From assembly GCA_001919995.1 (NCBI GenBank), contig MNIY01000098.1:1-19023 (forward strand): a DNA stretch of 19,023 nucleotides, given 5' to 3'. Below the pieces are notes generated by a model. It worked only from the letters and a program-made list of their open reading frames with translations. It did no database searches and was not told the origin of the DNA. The DNA is from Ktedonobacter sp. 13_1_20CM_4_53_11. GTDB taxonomy: Bacteria; Chloroflexota; Ktedonobacteria; Ktedonobacterales; Ktedonobacteraceae. Both the position numbers and the translations under genes were made by a program. Positions 1-6,465 of this stretch are shown one piece after another; position 1 is the first letter of the stretch, and each line of letters opens with the position of its first letter.

Positions 1-1109
1 GAAAGCAGCGCGCCTGCCAGCAGCAGCGAATACTGCTCCTCCTTGAACAACCCCAGGGCGATACCTGCCGTGCCAAGAATAAAGGAGAATTCCCCAATCT
101 GACTGCGGCCCGTAGCAAGGATGAGCGTAGTACGCGCCGGTAGAGGAAGGATCAACCCTTGCAGGACAGTGATTAGAAATTTGCCTGGGACGATGACCAC
201 GACGAGCAAGAGCACCTCCCCCGCATGGGCGAGCAAATACAAGGGATTGACCAGCATTCCCACCGATACGAAGAACAGGACAGCAAACGTTTCCCGGAAT
301 GGGACCATCTCAGCCCCTACCTGGTGGCTGAGTGCCGATTCGCTTACCACTACTCCTGCCAGGAAGGCGCCAAGTGCCAGGGAAACACCAAAGACAGATG
401 AGGCGCCAATCGCTGTCCCTATCGTGATTACGACAATCGCGATAATGAAGAGTTCTCGAGAACGCATGTATGCCAGACGCCGTAGGAACCAGGGAATGAT
501 GCGCGTTCCGGCAACCAACATCAGAGCGGCAAATATCCCGGCTTTCAGCAGGGCCAGTCCAGCCGTTTGCCAGAGCGGCTCCTGCGTTTTCGTAGAGAGT
601 GTAGGGAGCAGCACAAGAATGAGGACGGCTACCAGGTCTTCCAGCACCAGCCAGCCGACAGCGACTCGACCGTGTGAGGTATTGAGCAGCCCTTGATCCA
701 TCAAATTGCGGATCATGACCACGGTGCTGGCAATGGTGAGAGCCAGACCTAGCAGGATGCCAGTAGCTAGCGACCATCCCCACAGGTGAGCCAGCAAAAG
801 GCCGAGTCCGGTGATCACGACTATCTGGATGAGCGCTCCAGGAATGACCGTAGCACGGACTGCCCACAGGTCGCGTAGCGAGAAATGCAGGCCGACATCA
901 AACAGGAGAAAAATCACGCCGAGTTCGGCGAGCTGCTGGATCGTGGAGAGATCACCGCTGAAGCCAGGCGTGAAGGGGCCGATAGCGACACCGGCCAGCA
1001 TATATCCCACCATAGATGGCAGCTTCAGGCGGCGAGCAAGAAGCCCACCCGTAAAGGCAGCCAGGAGAGCTACAGTAAAATTGATCAGGATCGGAAGTTC
1101 ATGCTGCAT
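1..1109 (-). CDS. CPA2-family (KefB/YbaL-like) monovalent cation:proton antiporter, 3' end cut by window edge
   Basis: Direct translation of the minus strand from ATG 1109 gives about 369 residues with no stop before the window edge, so this is the N-terminal part only. It is almost entirely hydrophobic helices, typical of the CPA2 exchanger core that swaps K+ or Na+ for H+ across the membrane. Family signatures seen in order: LGVIFLLFDVGLHFS (family form LLLFxxGLEF), TIASTVVMIRNLMDQG followed by LNTSHGRVAVGWLVLEDLVAV (family form STAVVLRxLxxxG..NTPxGRxxLGxLLFQDLAVV), AFLAGVVVSES, ETFAVLFFVSVGMLVNP and SQIGEFSFILGTAGIALG. The last resembles YbaL/RosB-type members. The start has a good ribosome site (GGGGGGAG about 5 bases upstream). 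Any C-terminal TrkA-N domain would lie outside the window. It is transcribed divergently from the kinase at 1406. Family assignment is secure; ion specificity is not visible. Confidence 0.9.
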   Translation of the reverse strand, partial: MQHELPILINFTVALLAAFTGGLLARRLKLPSMVGYMLAGVAIGPFTPGFSGDLSTIQQLAELGVIFLLFDVGLHFSLRDLWAVRATVIPGALIQIVVITGLGLLLAHLWGWSLATGILLGLALTIASTVVMIRNLMDQGLLNTSHGRVAVGWLVLEDLVAVLILVLLPTLSTKTQEPLWQTAGLALLKAGIFAALMLVAGTRIIPWFLRRLAYMRSRELFIIAIVVITIGTAIGASSVFGVSLALGAFLAGVVVSESALSHQVGAEMVPFRETFAVLFFVSVGMLVNPLYLLAHAGEVLLLVVVIVPGKFLITVLQGLILPLPARTTLILATGRSQIGEFSFILGTAGIALGLFKEEQYSLLLAGALL

Positions 1110-1405
1110 CTGCTCCCCCCTTTCTTAGCATAATGAGTCCTCGAACATCTAAAATCAGTACAACCCTCCAATGCAAGCTTATCATCTCGATATAAGTCAA
1201 TCCTGTGGAAAGTCTGAGACAGGGCTGAGAGCGTTTATGCTTGAGAGCTTCTCAGACTCCATTCAGCCTGGTCACAGGGGTAATTCATACCAATAGCTTA
1301 TGCTCACTAATAACAGGGAGAAGGAAGAGACAGCTATCTCTTCGCCCTCCTGGAATGAGGAAACGAAACAGACTCATTGTGAACACGAACGATTGGGAGA
1401 AACAG
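1110..1405. other. Divergent intergenic region between antiporter and kinase
   Basis: About 296 bases between two divergent genes. No convincing consensus promoter was found for either. A minus-strand TTGCAT (1170-1175) and TTTAGA pair is a weak candidate for the antiporter. The kinase frame stays open upstream to a TTG at 1241, but the sequence before ATG 1406 looks non-coding and has no ribosome site at 1241. A 9-base inverted repeat lies at 1211-1258 and is listed separately. Confidence 0.5.
1211..1258. repeat. 9-bp inverted repeat upstream of the histidine kinase
   Basis: AGTCTGAGA at 1211-1219 is the exact reverse complement of TCTCAGACT at 1250-1258, with 30 bases between them. Within that spacer, CTGAGAGC (1225-1232) can pair alternatively with GCTTCTCAG. 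It could be a leader hairpin for the kinase transcript or a binding site; the sequence does not decide. Confidence 0.4.
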
Positions 1406-3601
1406 ATGCTATCTATGCAACGTCAAGGACGTTTTCAAAAACGTTTTCGGACATATGTTCGGCGCCTCGTCGACTGGCACACCAACGCCGTGGCTCAACT
1501 TCCGCGCTGGCGTCATCCGCTGGTCGGCTATCTGGTTGGCCTCCTGTTGGTAGCTCTCGGTCTCGGTGTGGGAGTGGTGGAGACACAACTCTTGCTACCC
1601 TTCTCATTTCCCGGCGTTCCGCTCCTGTTTGCTGTCGTGCTGGTGGCCCTGGTGTGGGGCGTTGGTCCAGCCATCTTTGCCATGCTCTTGAGCCTGCTGG
1701 TTCTCGATTACTTGTATATCCCACCTTTTGGAACACTCGGCGCCTACGGGTGGAGTGGCATGCTTCAACTGCTGACGTTTGCCGGTGCAGGCATCATCAT
1801 CGCTCTCCTCACCAATCAACGTGAGATTGCGCGTGTACGAGCACTGGTGGCTGAACGCGAAGCGGTTCTGCGCGCCAATCAGCTCGAAGCAATGTTTGAG
1901 TCTATGAGCGATGGGGTGGTTGTCTATAACAAGCAGGGGCAGGTGCTCCATACTAATGCAGCGGCCCATCACATCTTTGGACTGGGTGCCTCGCCACCGC
2001 AAGATGAAGCGCATCTGAGGCAGGAACTGCTGCTCCAGGCGGCACAACGGAATGAGCAGGGGCAGTTACTCCCAGAGAAGCGACGCCCGCTGGCTCGTGT
2101 GCTCACCGGTGAGTTCCTCACGGGCACGCGAGCCAGCGACGTGTTGGTGCAGACACCTGATGCGCGTCAGGTAGTCCTCAACATGAGTGGAGCTCCCATA
2201 CGTAGCCAAGCAGGCGCTATCGAGCGGGCTGTGCTCATCTATCGAGATGTGACCGAGCGCCGCCGGCTCGAGCAGCGAACATCCGAAGCACTCCGTGCAT
2301 TGCTCGCGATGGCAGAAGTGCTGATCCAGTTTCCAGAGCGCCTCCGGTGGGATGAAGCAACGACTTCTCCCAGCGACGAAGAACGGGTGGGGCAGCGTAT
2401 AGTCGAACTGACCCGAAGCGTGGTCGAAAGCGTGCATGTGGTCATGCTCGCAGTAGAACCAGAAGAGGAGCTCGTGCGTCCTATCGCCTCCGTCGGGTTT
2501 ACGCCTCAAGAGGAGCAGCAGTGGCATGAACGGTTGATGGCTGCTCCTTTACTGGCAGATCATCTGGAAAGCGGACTCCTCTCACATCTCAAAGACGACG
2601 AGGTTCTCATCCTTGAGGGGATGACCTTGCCGTTTCACACCGCTGTCCTTCCCTATTATGTACGGATGGTTCTGGTGGCCCCCATCTGTGTCGAAAAACG
2701 CCTGATTGGCGTGGTGTGTGTAGATGACGGCAGTCGAGAGCATACCTATACCACGCATGAGATCACCCTAACACACACCATTGCGGGGCTGGCAGCACTG
2801 ATCTATGCACGGGCGCAACTCCTGCGGGAACGTGCTGAGTCGCAAGCGAACGCGCTTGCTCTGCGTGAAGCGAACCGCCGCATGGAAGAGTTCCTCAGCA
2901 TCATCTGTCATGAGCTGAAAACCCCCTTGACCATCATGCGAGGGAGTCTACAGTTAGCGGAACGCAAGGTTAAACGCCTCATTTCCGCAGAGGCGCTCCT
3001 CCCCGACGAGATGAGAAGATTTGCTCCTGTCCATGCACTGCTGGAGCGGGCCAGGAGCCAGATCAGTATCCAGGACCGCCTGGTCAACGACCTCCTGGAT
3101 ACCTCGCGTATCCAGGCGCAGACGCTGCGATTGCTGAAGAAGCCATGTAATCTGGTGAGCATTGTCCAGGAGGCGGTCGAAGACCAGCGTCAAATAGCAA
3201 CTGCGCGAGCCATTCACCTGGAAACCCCTGCGGGCATAGACATGCCCGTCTTTGCCGATGCCGACCGTCTCGTGCAAGTGGTCACAAACTACCTGACGAA
3301 TGCGCTCAACTACTCGTCGACAGGTCGGCCCGTCGAGGTCCGTCTGCACACGGATGGGCATATTGCTCGGGTCTCGGTACGCGATGAGGGACCGGGACTA
3401 CCTGCAGCGGAACACGAGCGGATCTGGGAGCGCTTCTATCGCATGCCAGGTACGGAAGTGCGAGGCGGGTCTGGAGGCGGGCTTGGTCTGGGTCTCCACG
3501 TGTGTCGGACCATCATCGAGTTGCATGGTGGGCGTGTAGGAGTAGACAGTCGCCTCGGTGCGGGCTCAACCTTCTGGTTTACGTTGCCGCTCGCCTGCTA
3601 A
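1406..3601 (+). CDS. Membrane sensor histidine kinase (DUF4118-PAS-GAF-HisKA-HATPase)
   Basis: A 731-residue sensor kinase if started at ATG 1406, which has GGGAGA about 6 bases upstream. The frame is open to TTG 1241 and has another ATG at 1355, both with poor ribosome sites. Residues in the 731 numbering: a cluster of transmembrane helices at about 40-137 resembling the KdpD-type DUF4118 module; PAS domain about 155-285 (starts near FESMSDGVVVYNKQG, ends IYRDVTERR); GAF domain about 294-475; dimerisation/phosphoacceptor HisKA with H502 in CHELKTPLT; ATPase with N-box NYLTNALNYSS (about 628-638), G1 box DEGPGLP (660-666), F-box ERIWERFYR and G2 box GGGLGLGLHVC (690-700). All catalytic motifs are intact. 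The architecture predicts autophosphorylation and transfer to a response regulator, but none is adjacent, so it behaves as an orphan here. Ligand unknown. Confidence 0.93.
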   Translation: MLSMQRQGRFQKRFRTYVRRLVDWHTNAVAQLPRWRHPLVGYLVGLLLVALGLGVGVVETQLLLPFSFPGVPLLFAVVLVALVWGVGPAIFAMLLSLLVLDYLYIPPFGTLGAYGWSGMLQLLTFAGAGIIIALLTNQREIARVRALVAEREAVLRANQLEAMFESMSDGVVVYNKQGQVLHTNAAAHHIFGLGASPPQDEAHLRQELLLQAAQRNEQGQLLPEKRRPLARVLTGEFLTGTRASDVLVQTPDARQVVLNMSGAPIRSQAGAIERAVLIYRDVTERRRLEQRTSEALRALLAMAEVLIQFPERLRWDEATTSPSDEERVGQRIVELTRSVVESVHVVMLAVEPEEELVRPIASVGFTPQEEQQWHERLMAAPLLADHLESGLLSHLKDDEVLILEGMTLPFHTAVLPYYVRMVLVAPICVEKRLIGVVCVDDGSREHTYTTHEITLTHTIAGLAALIYARAQLLRERAESQANALALREANRRMEEFLSIICHELKTPLTIMRGSLQLAERKVKRLISAEALLPDEMRRFAPVHALLERARSQISIQDRLVNDLLDTSRIQAQTLRLLKKPCNLVSIVQEAVEDQRQIATARAIHLETPAGIDMPVFADADRLVQVVTNYLTNALNYSSTGRPVEVRLHTDGHIARVSVRDEGPGLPAAEHERIWERFYRMPGTEVRGGSGGGLGLGLHVCRTIIELHGGRVGVDSRLGAGSTFWFTLPLAC

Positions 3602-3670
3602 GGATGCTCAAACGTTTCCCGCAGCAAAAGGTCACTTGTTTTTACTCATGGGGAGTCATTACGTGTTTTG

Positions 3671-4015
3671 TTACTGTCCCAACACATAGGTCAGCACGCT
3701 GTTGAGGACAAAGACCAGCGCGAACGCCACGCCCAATACGCGCTGGCCAGCGGCGAAAAGGGCCACAGCGGCTGAGCCGAAGAAGACTACTTCCAAGATC
3801 AAGCGCCAGGGACCGTCCAGGTGCCACACAGCCTTCGGCGCTCCGAACAGACCCCACACCAGCACAGCCACTGCTGGAGCACCGATGCCGAGAGCGATTC
3901 TGGCGATCGTTCCCGGCCCGGTCTGGAAACCCCAGTACCCCAGTGCAGCCAGGACCCCCAGTTCCAGGAAAAAGCTCAACGCCAGGTTCGCGTTTTTGAT
4001 CATCATGAGAACCAT
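3671..4015 (-). CDS. Small DUF2568 (YrdB-like) membrane protein
   Basis: A 114-residue protein with about four hydrophobic segments. The motif series NLALSFFLELGVLAALGYWG, LGIGAPAVAVLVWGLFGAPKA and a C-terminal hydrophobic stretch matches the DUF2568/YrdB family, whose function is not established. AAAGGAG ends 7 bases before ATG 4015, which supports this start over the internal ATG codons two and three residues later. It is the last gene of the minus-strand operon, 50 bases after the TetR stop, and ends convergently 69 bases from the kinase stop. Its presence behind a regulator and a hydrolase suggests it is induced with them; a role in membrane stress or export is only a guess. Confidence 0.82.
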   Translation of the reverse strand: MVLMMIKNANLALSFFLELGVLAALGYWGFQTGPGTIARIALGIGAPAVAVLVWGLFGAPKAVWHLDGPWRLILEVVFFGSAAVALFAAGQRVLGVAFALVFVLNSVLTYVLGQ

Positions 4016-4065
4016 ATCTAAAACTCCTTTCTACAGTATCTGCTTTCCTGCACAACAATTCATAT

Positions 4066-4686
4066 TCATGCAAGCGACGTCGTCTCATTCTCCGTTGCAA
4101 TACGCTCCTTCTCGCCTGTCACAGTCGGCTGGCTCAGACCAGAGATAAACAGGTTGATAAGCCAGTGGAAACTTGCGTCCAGGTCGACTGGCATAGCGAA
4201 GCCGCCCGCCACTTCCAGTGAGATAAAGCCATGAACAATGCTGCGCAGGCCGCGAATGGCGTGAATAGCGACTTCCTCGCTGAGTCTGTACGGCGCAAGC
4301 ACGGCCCGGACAACATCCACAAGCTGTTGCGCGAGAGCCTGCACCTCTTGATCTCCGGGATCGGGTGCTTGCACCGTGAGGGCATAGCGCCCGGGTGCTT
4401 CCCGGGCATAAGCCCGGTAGGCATTGGCGAGCGCGAAAATGGCCTCTGCACGTGATTTACCGACGGTCGAGCGCAGGATGAGGTCAAGCAAATCGTGCAA
4501 GCAGTACAGCGTCAGGTCGTGCTTGAGTCCAGGCAGTCCCGCGACGTGATTGTACAGGGAGGGCGTGCGTACGCCTAAACGCTCGGCAAGGCGGCCCAGA
4601 GAGAGCTGTTCGATGCCCTCCTCGTCTATCAGCTTTACGGCTGCCTCCACGACGCTCGCCTGATCCAGTCCCGCCCTATGCGACAT
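4066..4686 (-). CDS. TetR/AcrR-family repressor with WHG-type C-terminal domain
   Basis: A 206-residue TetR-family regulator. The N-terminal helix-turn-helix is at about residues 28-47 (LSLGRLAERLGVRTPSLYNHV), preceded by the usual first helix ASVVEAAVKLIDEEGIEQ. The C-terminal half (YRAYAREAPGRYALTV, then HAIRGLRSIVHGFISLEV) matches the TetR_C_33/WHG ligand-binding type. Its ATG lies inside the end of the hydrolase gene: ATGTCGCATAG gives an 11-base overlap, so the two are almost certainly translationally coupled. It most likely binds the ACTAAT-N3-ATTAGT palindromes in front of the operon and represses its own transcription; this is inferred from position, not shown. Ligand unknown, plausibly the substrate or product of the neighbouring hydrolase. 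Confidence 0.9.
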   Translation of the reverse strand: MSHRAGLDQASVVEAAVKLIDEEGIEQLSLGRLAERLGVRTPSLYNHVAGLPGLKHDLTLYCLHDLLDLILRSTVGKSRAEAIFALANAYRAYAREAPGRYALTVQAPDPGDQEVQALAQQLVDVVRAVLAPYRLSEEVAIHAIRGLRSIVHGFISLEVAGGFAMPVDLDASFHWLINLFISGLSQPTVTGEKERIATENETTSLA

Positions 4687-5407
4687 GCGACTGCTTCCTT
4701 TCCTCTTTCGCCAGGGACTGTTCCATGACGCGGATGGCGCGCTCTATGGCCTCCTGGGGATGGCTGAGCATACGACCATGTCCTACGTCCAGCGCAGAGG
4801 GCTGGAGCGCCAGCAATTTGCGCGCACTCTCCAGGGCTAAGCCCTTATGCCAGGTAGCCAGCGCCGGCAGGGGGAAGAGGGGTTTGAAGGTGCCTGCAAC
4901 GGCAACGCCGCCTAGAGTCTGGAAGGCATCGCCAGCGAACACTGCGCGGTCCCTGGTATCAAGAAAAGCGATATGGCCTGGTGTGTGTCCTGGCGTGGCA
5001 ATCACTTCGAGTGAGCCGATGCGATCTCCTTCGTGTAGCAGGAGCGCCGGCTTCGTTTTGCAGACAGTATAGCCGCCGCGCAGGGGCACCTGCGGCTCGG
5101 AGGGGTCCAGGCTCTTGTCGCCGGACAGAAAACGCGCGTCTCGCTCGCTGATAGCTACCTGGGCATTGGGCAGCGCATCATGCAGCGCGTCCAGTGAGCC
5201 AACATGATCGATGTGGGCGTGGGTCAGCACGATGCGTACAATCGGGAGACCCAGTTTGTGTGCCTCCTGCATAATCGGCTGCGCCTGGCTGCCAGGCCAG
5301 CCTGTGTCGATCAACGTAAAGCCATCGTCCTCGCGTACCAGGTAGCAGTTGATGGCGCCCAGGTGGGTCAGTTGAAAAAGATGGTTGCTGGAAGCTGTAA
5401 CTTTCAT
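4676..5407 (-). CDS. Metallo-beta-lactamase-fold hydrolase
   Basis: A 243-residue MBL-fold enzyme when started at ATG 5407 (GAGAGGA 11 bases upstream). A GTG at 5449 is also in frame but lies on top of an operator and has no ribosome site. All zinc ligands of the superfamily are present: HAHIDH at 63-68, H141 and H145 in TPGHTPGH, D160 in FAGD, and H210 in DVGHG. The early strand LIDTGWPGS is typical. This sub-type usually hydrolyses small esters, lactones or thioesters in the cytoplasm, so quorum-signal lactonase or glyoxalase-II-like activity are both possible and cannot be told apart here. It is the first gene of a three-gene minus operon with a TetR and a DUF2568 protein, suggesting an inducible detoxification step. 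Confidence 0.88.
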   Translation of the reverse strand: MKVTASSNHLFQLTHLGAINCYLVREDDGFTLIDTGWPGSQAQPIMQEAHKLGLPIVRIVLTHAHIDHVGSLDALHDALPNAQVAISERDARFLSGDKSLDPSEPQVPLRGGYTVCKTKPALLLHEGDRIGSLEVIATPGHTPGHIAFLDTRDRAVFAGDAFQTLGGVAVAGTFKPLFPLPALATWHKGLALESARKLLALQPSALDVGHGRMLSHPQEAIERAIRVMEQSLAKEERKQSHVA

Positions 5408-5426
5408 GGTTTGATATATCCTCTCT

Positions 5427-5484
5427 ACTAATTGATCTAGTATTCTCACTAATCACATTAGTATATTAAACTAATATCATTAGT
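5427..5484. promoter_or_regulatory. Array of three TetR-type palindromic operators
   Basis: Two perfect 15-bp palindromes ACTAAT-N3-ATTAGT lie at 5448-5462 and 5470-5484. The second extends to 8-bp arms (AAACTAAT/ATTAGTTT, 5468-5486). A degenerate third copy, ACTAATTGATCTAGT, lies at 5427-5441. Starts are 21 and 22 bases apart, two helical turns, so bound dimers would line up on one face. The rightmost site fills the -35/-10 spacer of the hydrolase promoter, the middle one covers the expected start of transcription, and the left one sits in the leader. Probable binding site of the TetR at 4066-4686. Confidence 0.8.
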
Positions 5485-5491
5485 TTGTCAA
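5463..5491 (-). promoter_or_regulatory. Sigma70-type promoter of the hydrolase-TetR-DUF2568 operon
   Basis: On the minus strand TTGACA (5491-5486) is followed by exactly 17 bases and TAATAT (5468-5463). The start of transcription would fall near 5456, giving a leader of about 50 bases before ATG 5407. The spacer is itself the perfect operator palindrome. Confidence 0.8.
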
Positions 5492-5554
5492 GGGGGAAGG
5501 TGACGAATGCAACATTATGCAAAAGTCGATAGAGGTGCGGCAATTTGACATAAC

Positions 5555-5674
5555 ATGCTTGGTATTGTCAACATCATGCTCCTTCTGTTTGAAGATGAAG
5601 GCAAGAGGAGGTCCCTGATGAATGAAGCCAGCTCATGGCACCTTGCCCTGGTGCAAAAATTTGAGCCATTTTAG
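5555..5674 (+). CDS. Possible small ORF (18 to 39 residues)
   Basis: An open frame runs from ATG 5555 to TAG 5674 (39 residues). An internal ATG at 5618 has a perfect AGGAGG 6 bases upstream and would give an 18-residue peptide ending in QKFEPF; the ATGs at 5555 and 5576 lack ribosome sites. It ends 2 bases before the -35 box of the efflux operon, so it is transcriptionally separate from it. It could be a real small protein, a remnant or chance. No recognisable family. Confidence 0.25.
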   Translation: MLGIVNIMLLLFEDEGKRRSLMNEASSWHLALVQKFEPF

Positions 5675-5676
5675 GC

Positions 5677-5737
5677 TTGACAATTTTACTTTCTCTGATT
5701 ATAAACTAACTAGTTGTTTAATTAACTAACTGGTTAG
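5677..5737 (+). promoter_or_regulatory. Promoter and twin operators of the TetR-MFS efflux operon
   Basis: TTGACA (5677-5682), 17 bases, TATAAA (5700-5705): a near-consensus sigma70 promoter with transcription start near 5712. Two related sites follow directly, CTAACTAGTTGT at 5706-5717 and CTAACTGGTTAG at 5726-5737, 20 bases apart, each of the form CTAAC-N2-GTT(A/G)(G/T). They overlap the end of the -10 and the start site, the expected place for self-repression by the TetR encoded at 5764. Confidence 0.8.
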
Positions 5738-5763
5738 ATTAGCAGAAAAGGAGCAAAGAAAAA

Positions 5764-6450
5764 ATGTCTGAACCTGGAAGTAGACGAGGGCGGGCACATG
5801 ACGCGGGAGGTGCTCGTGAGGCGATTCTCAACGCGGCAGAAGAGGTGTTTGCAGAGCACGGTTTTGATGGAGCAAGGATCGACGCTATCGCGGAGGTAGC
5901 AGGCTATAACAAGAGCCTGATCTTTCACTACTACGACGATAAGCTTGGACTCTATTCAGCGGTCCTCAAGCGTATTGACCAACAGGCAAGCGTGCTTCAA
6001 GCCAGGATACTTGAGCCGCTGCTGGCTGATGAGCGTCTTACTTCTGATGCAAGCAAGTTCAGGACATTTTTGAGAACTGTCATGCAATTGATTTTCGACT
6101 TTCTGGTTGAGCATCCGCATATGTTGCGCATGTTAGCGTGGGAAGGGGCGGAGGGCTGGCAGACTATGAGAAAGATCGCATCCCAGTTCAGTTCGGACGA
6201 CGTACAACTGTTCAGGCGATTACTGGGGAAGGCTCAGGAAGCAGGATTGATCCGACCAGGAACGGACCCGTATATGATGTTAACTATCGCCTATTCTACC
6301 TGCCTGTCTTACCTGACCTTCACTCCCATGTTAGAAATAGCCTTCGAAGAAGATCTTTCATCGCCTGACGCGCTGAAACGCGCACGAGAAATGATTGCTG
6401 ATTTTGTCATCGAGGGGATCATGACCGATCCCCCGGAGGCAAAGCTGTAG
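5764..6450 (+). CDS. TetR/AcrR-family repressor of the efflux operon
   Basis: A 228-residue TetR-family protein. Helix 1 is AREAILNAAEEVFAEHGFDG and the helix-turn-helix is at about 37-56 (ARIDAIAEVAGYNKSLIFHY), with the family's characteristic Y/F-HYY ending. The C-terminal ligand domain is unclassified; it contains a helix of the FLVEHPHMLRMLAWEG type common in AcrR-like members. AAAAGGAG ends 10 bases before ATG 5764. It is the first gene of the operon and the MFS gene begins 15 bases after its stop, so it is probably an autoregulated repressor released by a transporter substrate. Twin palindromic sites sit over its own promoter. Confidence 0.92.
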   Translation: MSEPGSRRGRAHDAGGAREAILNAAEEVFAEHGFDGARIDAIAEVAGYNKSLIFHYYDDKLGLYSAVLKRIDQQASVLQARILEPLLADERLTSDASKFRTFLRTVMQLIFDFLVEHPHMLRMLAWEGAEGWQTMRKIASQFSSDDVQLFRRLLGKAQEAGLIRPGTDPYMMLTIAYSTCLSYLTFTPMLEIAFEEDLSSPDALKRAREMIADFVIEGIMTDPPEAKL

Positions 6451-6465
6451 AAAGGAGGCTCACCC

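Larger units (their letters stand above)
5408..5763. other. Divergent control region between two TetR-regulated operons
   Basis: A 356-base region holding, from left to right: the operator array and promoter of the hydrolase operon (5427-5491), a middle section with a TTGACA-N15-TGTCAA inverted repeat (5545-5571) and a possible small ORF (5555-5674), and the promoter and operators of the efflux operon (5677-5737). The two operator types are related in half-site (ACTAAT versus ACTAAC) but differ in spacing, so each regulator probably has its own sites. Confidence 0.7.

Noticed and set aside
310..867. 185-codon minus-strand frame
   Set aside because: It overlaps the antiporter in another frame of the same strand; the antiporter frame shows clear family motifs, this one does not.
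121..1133. Plus-strand frames of 191, 105 and 82 codons
   Set aside because: Antisense shadows of the antiporter, with low-complexity Arg/Thr/Ser composition.
1241..1405. TTG 1241 as kinase start
   Set aside because: No ribosome site, and the extra 55 residues resemble translated leader rather than protein; ATG 1406 has GGGAGA at good spacing.
5545..5571. TTGACA at 5545-5550 as a promoter
   Set aside because: No -10-like hexamer at 16-18 bases downstream; it is more notable as one arm of an inverted repeat with TGTCAA at 5566-5571.
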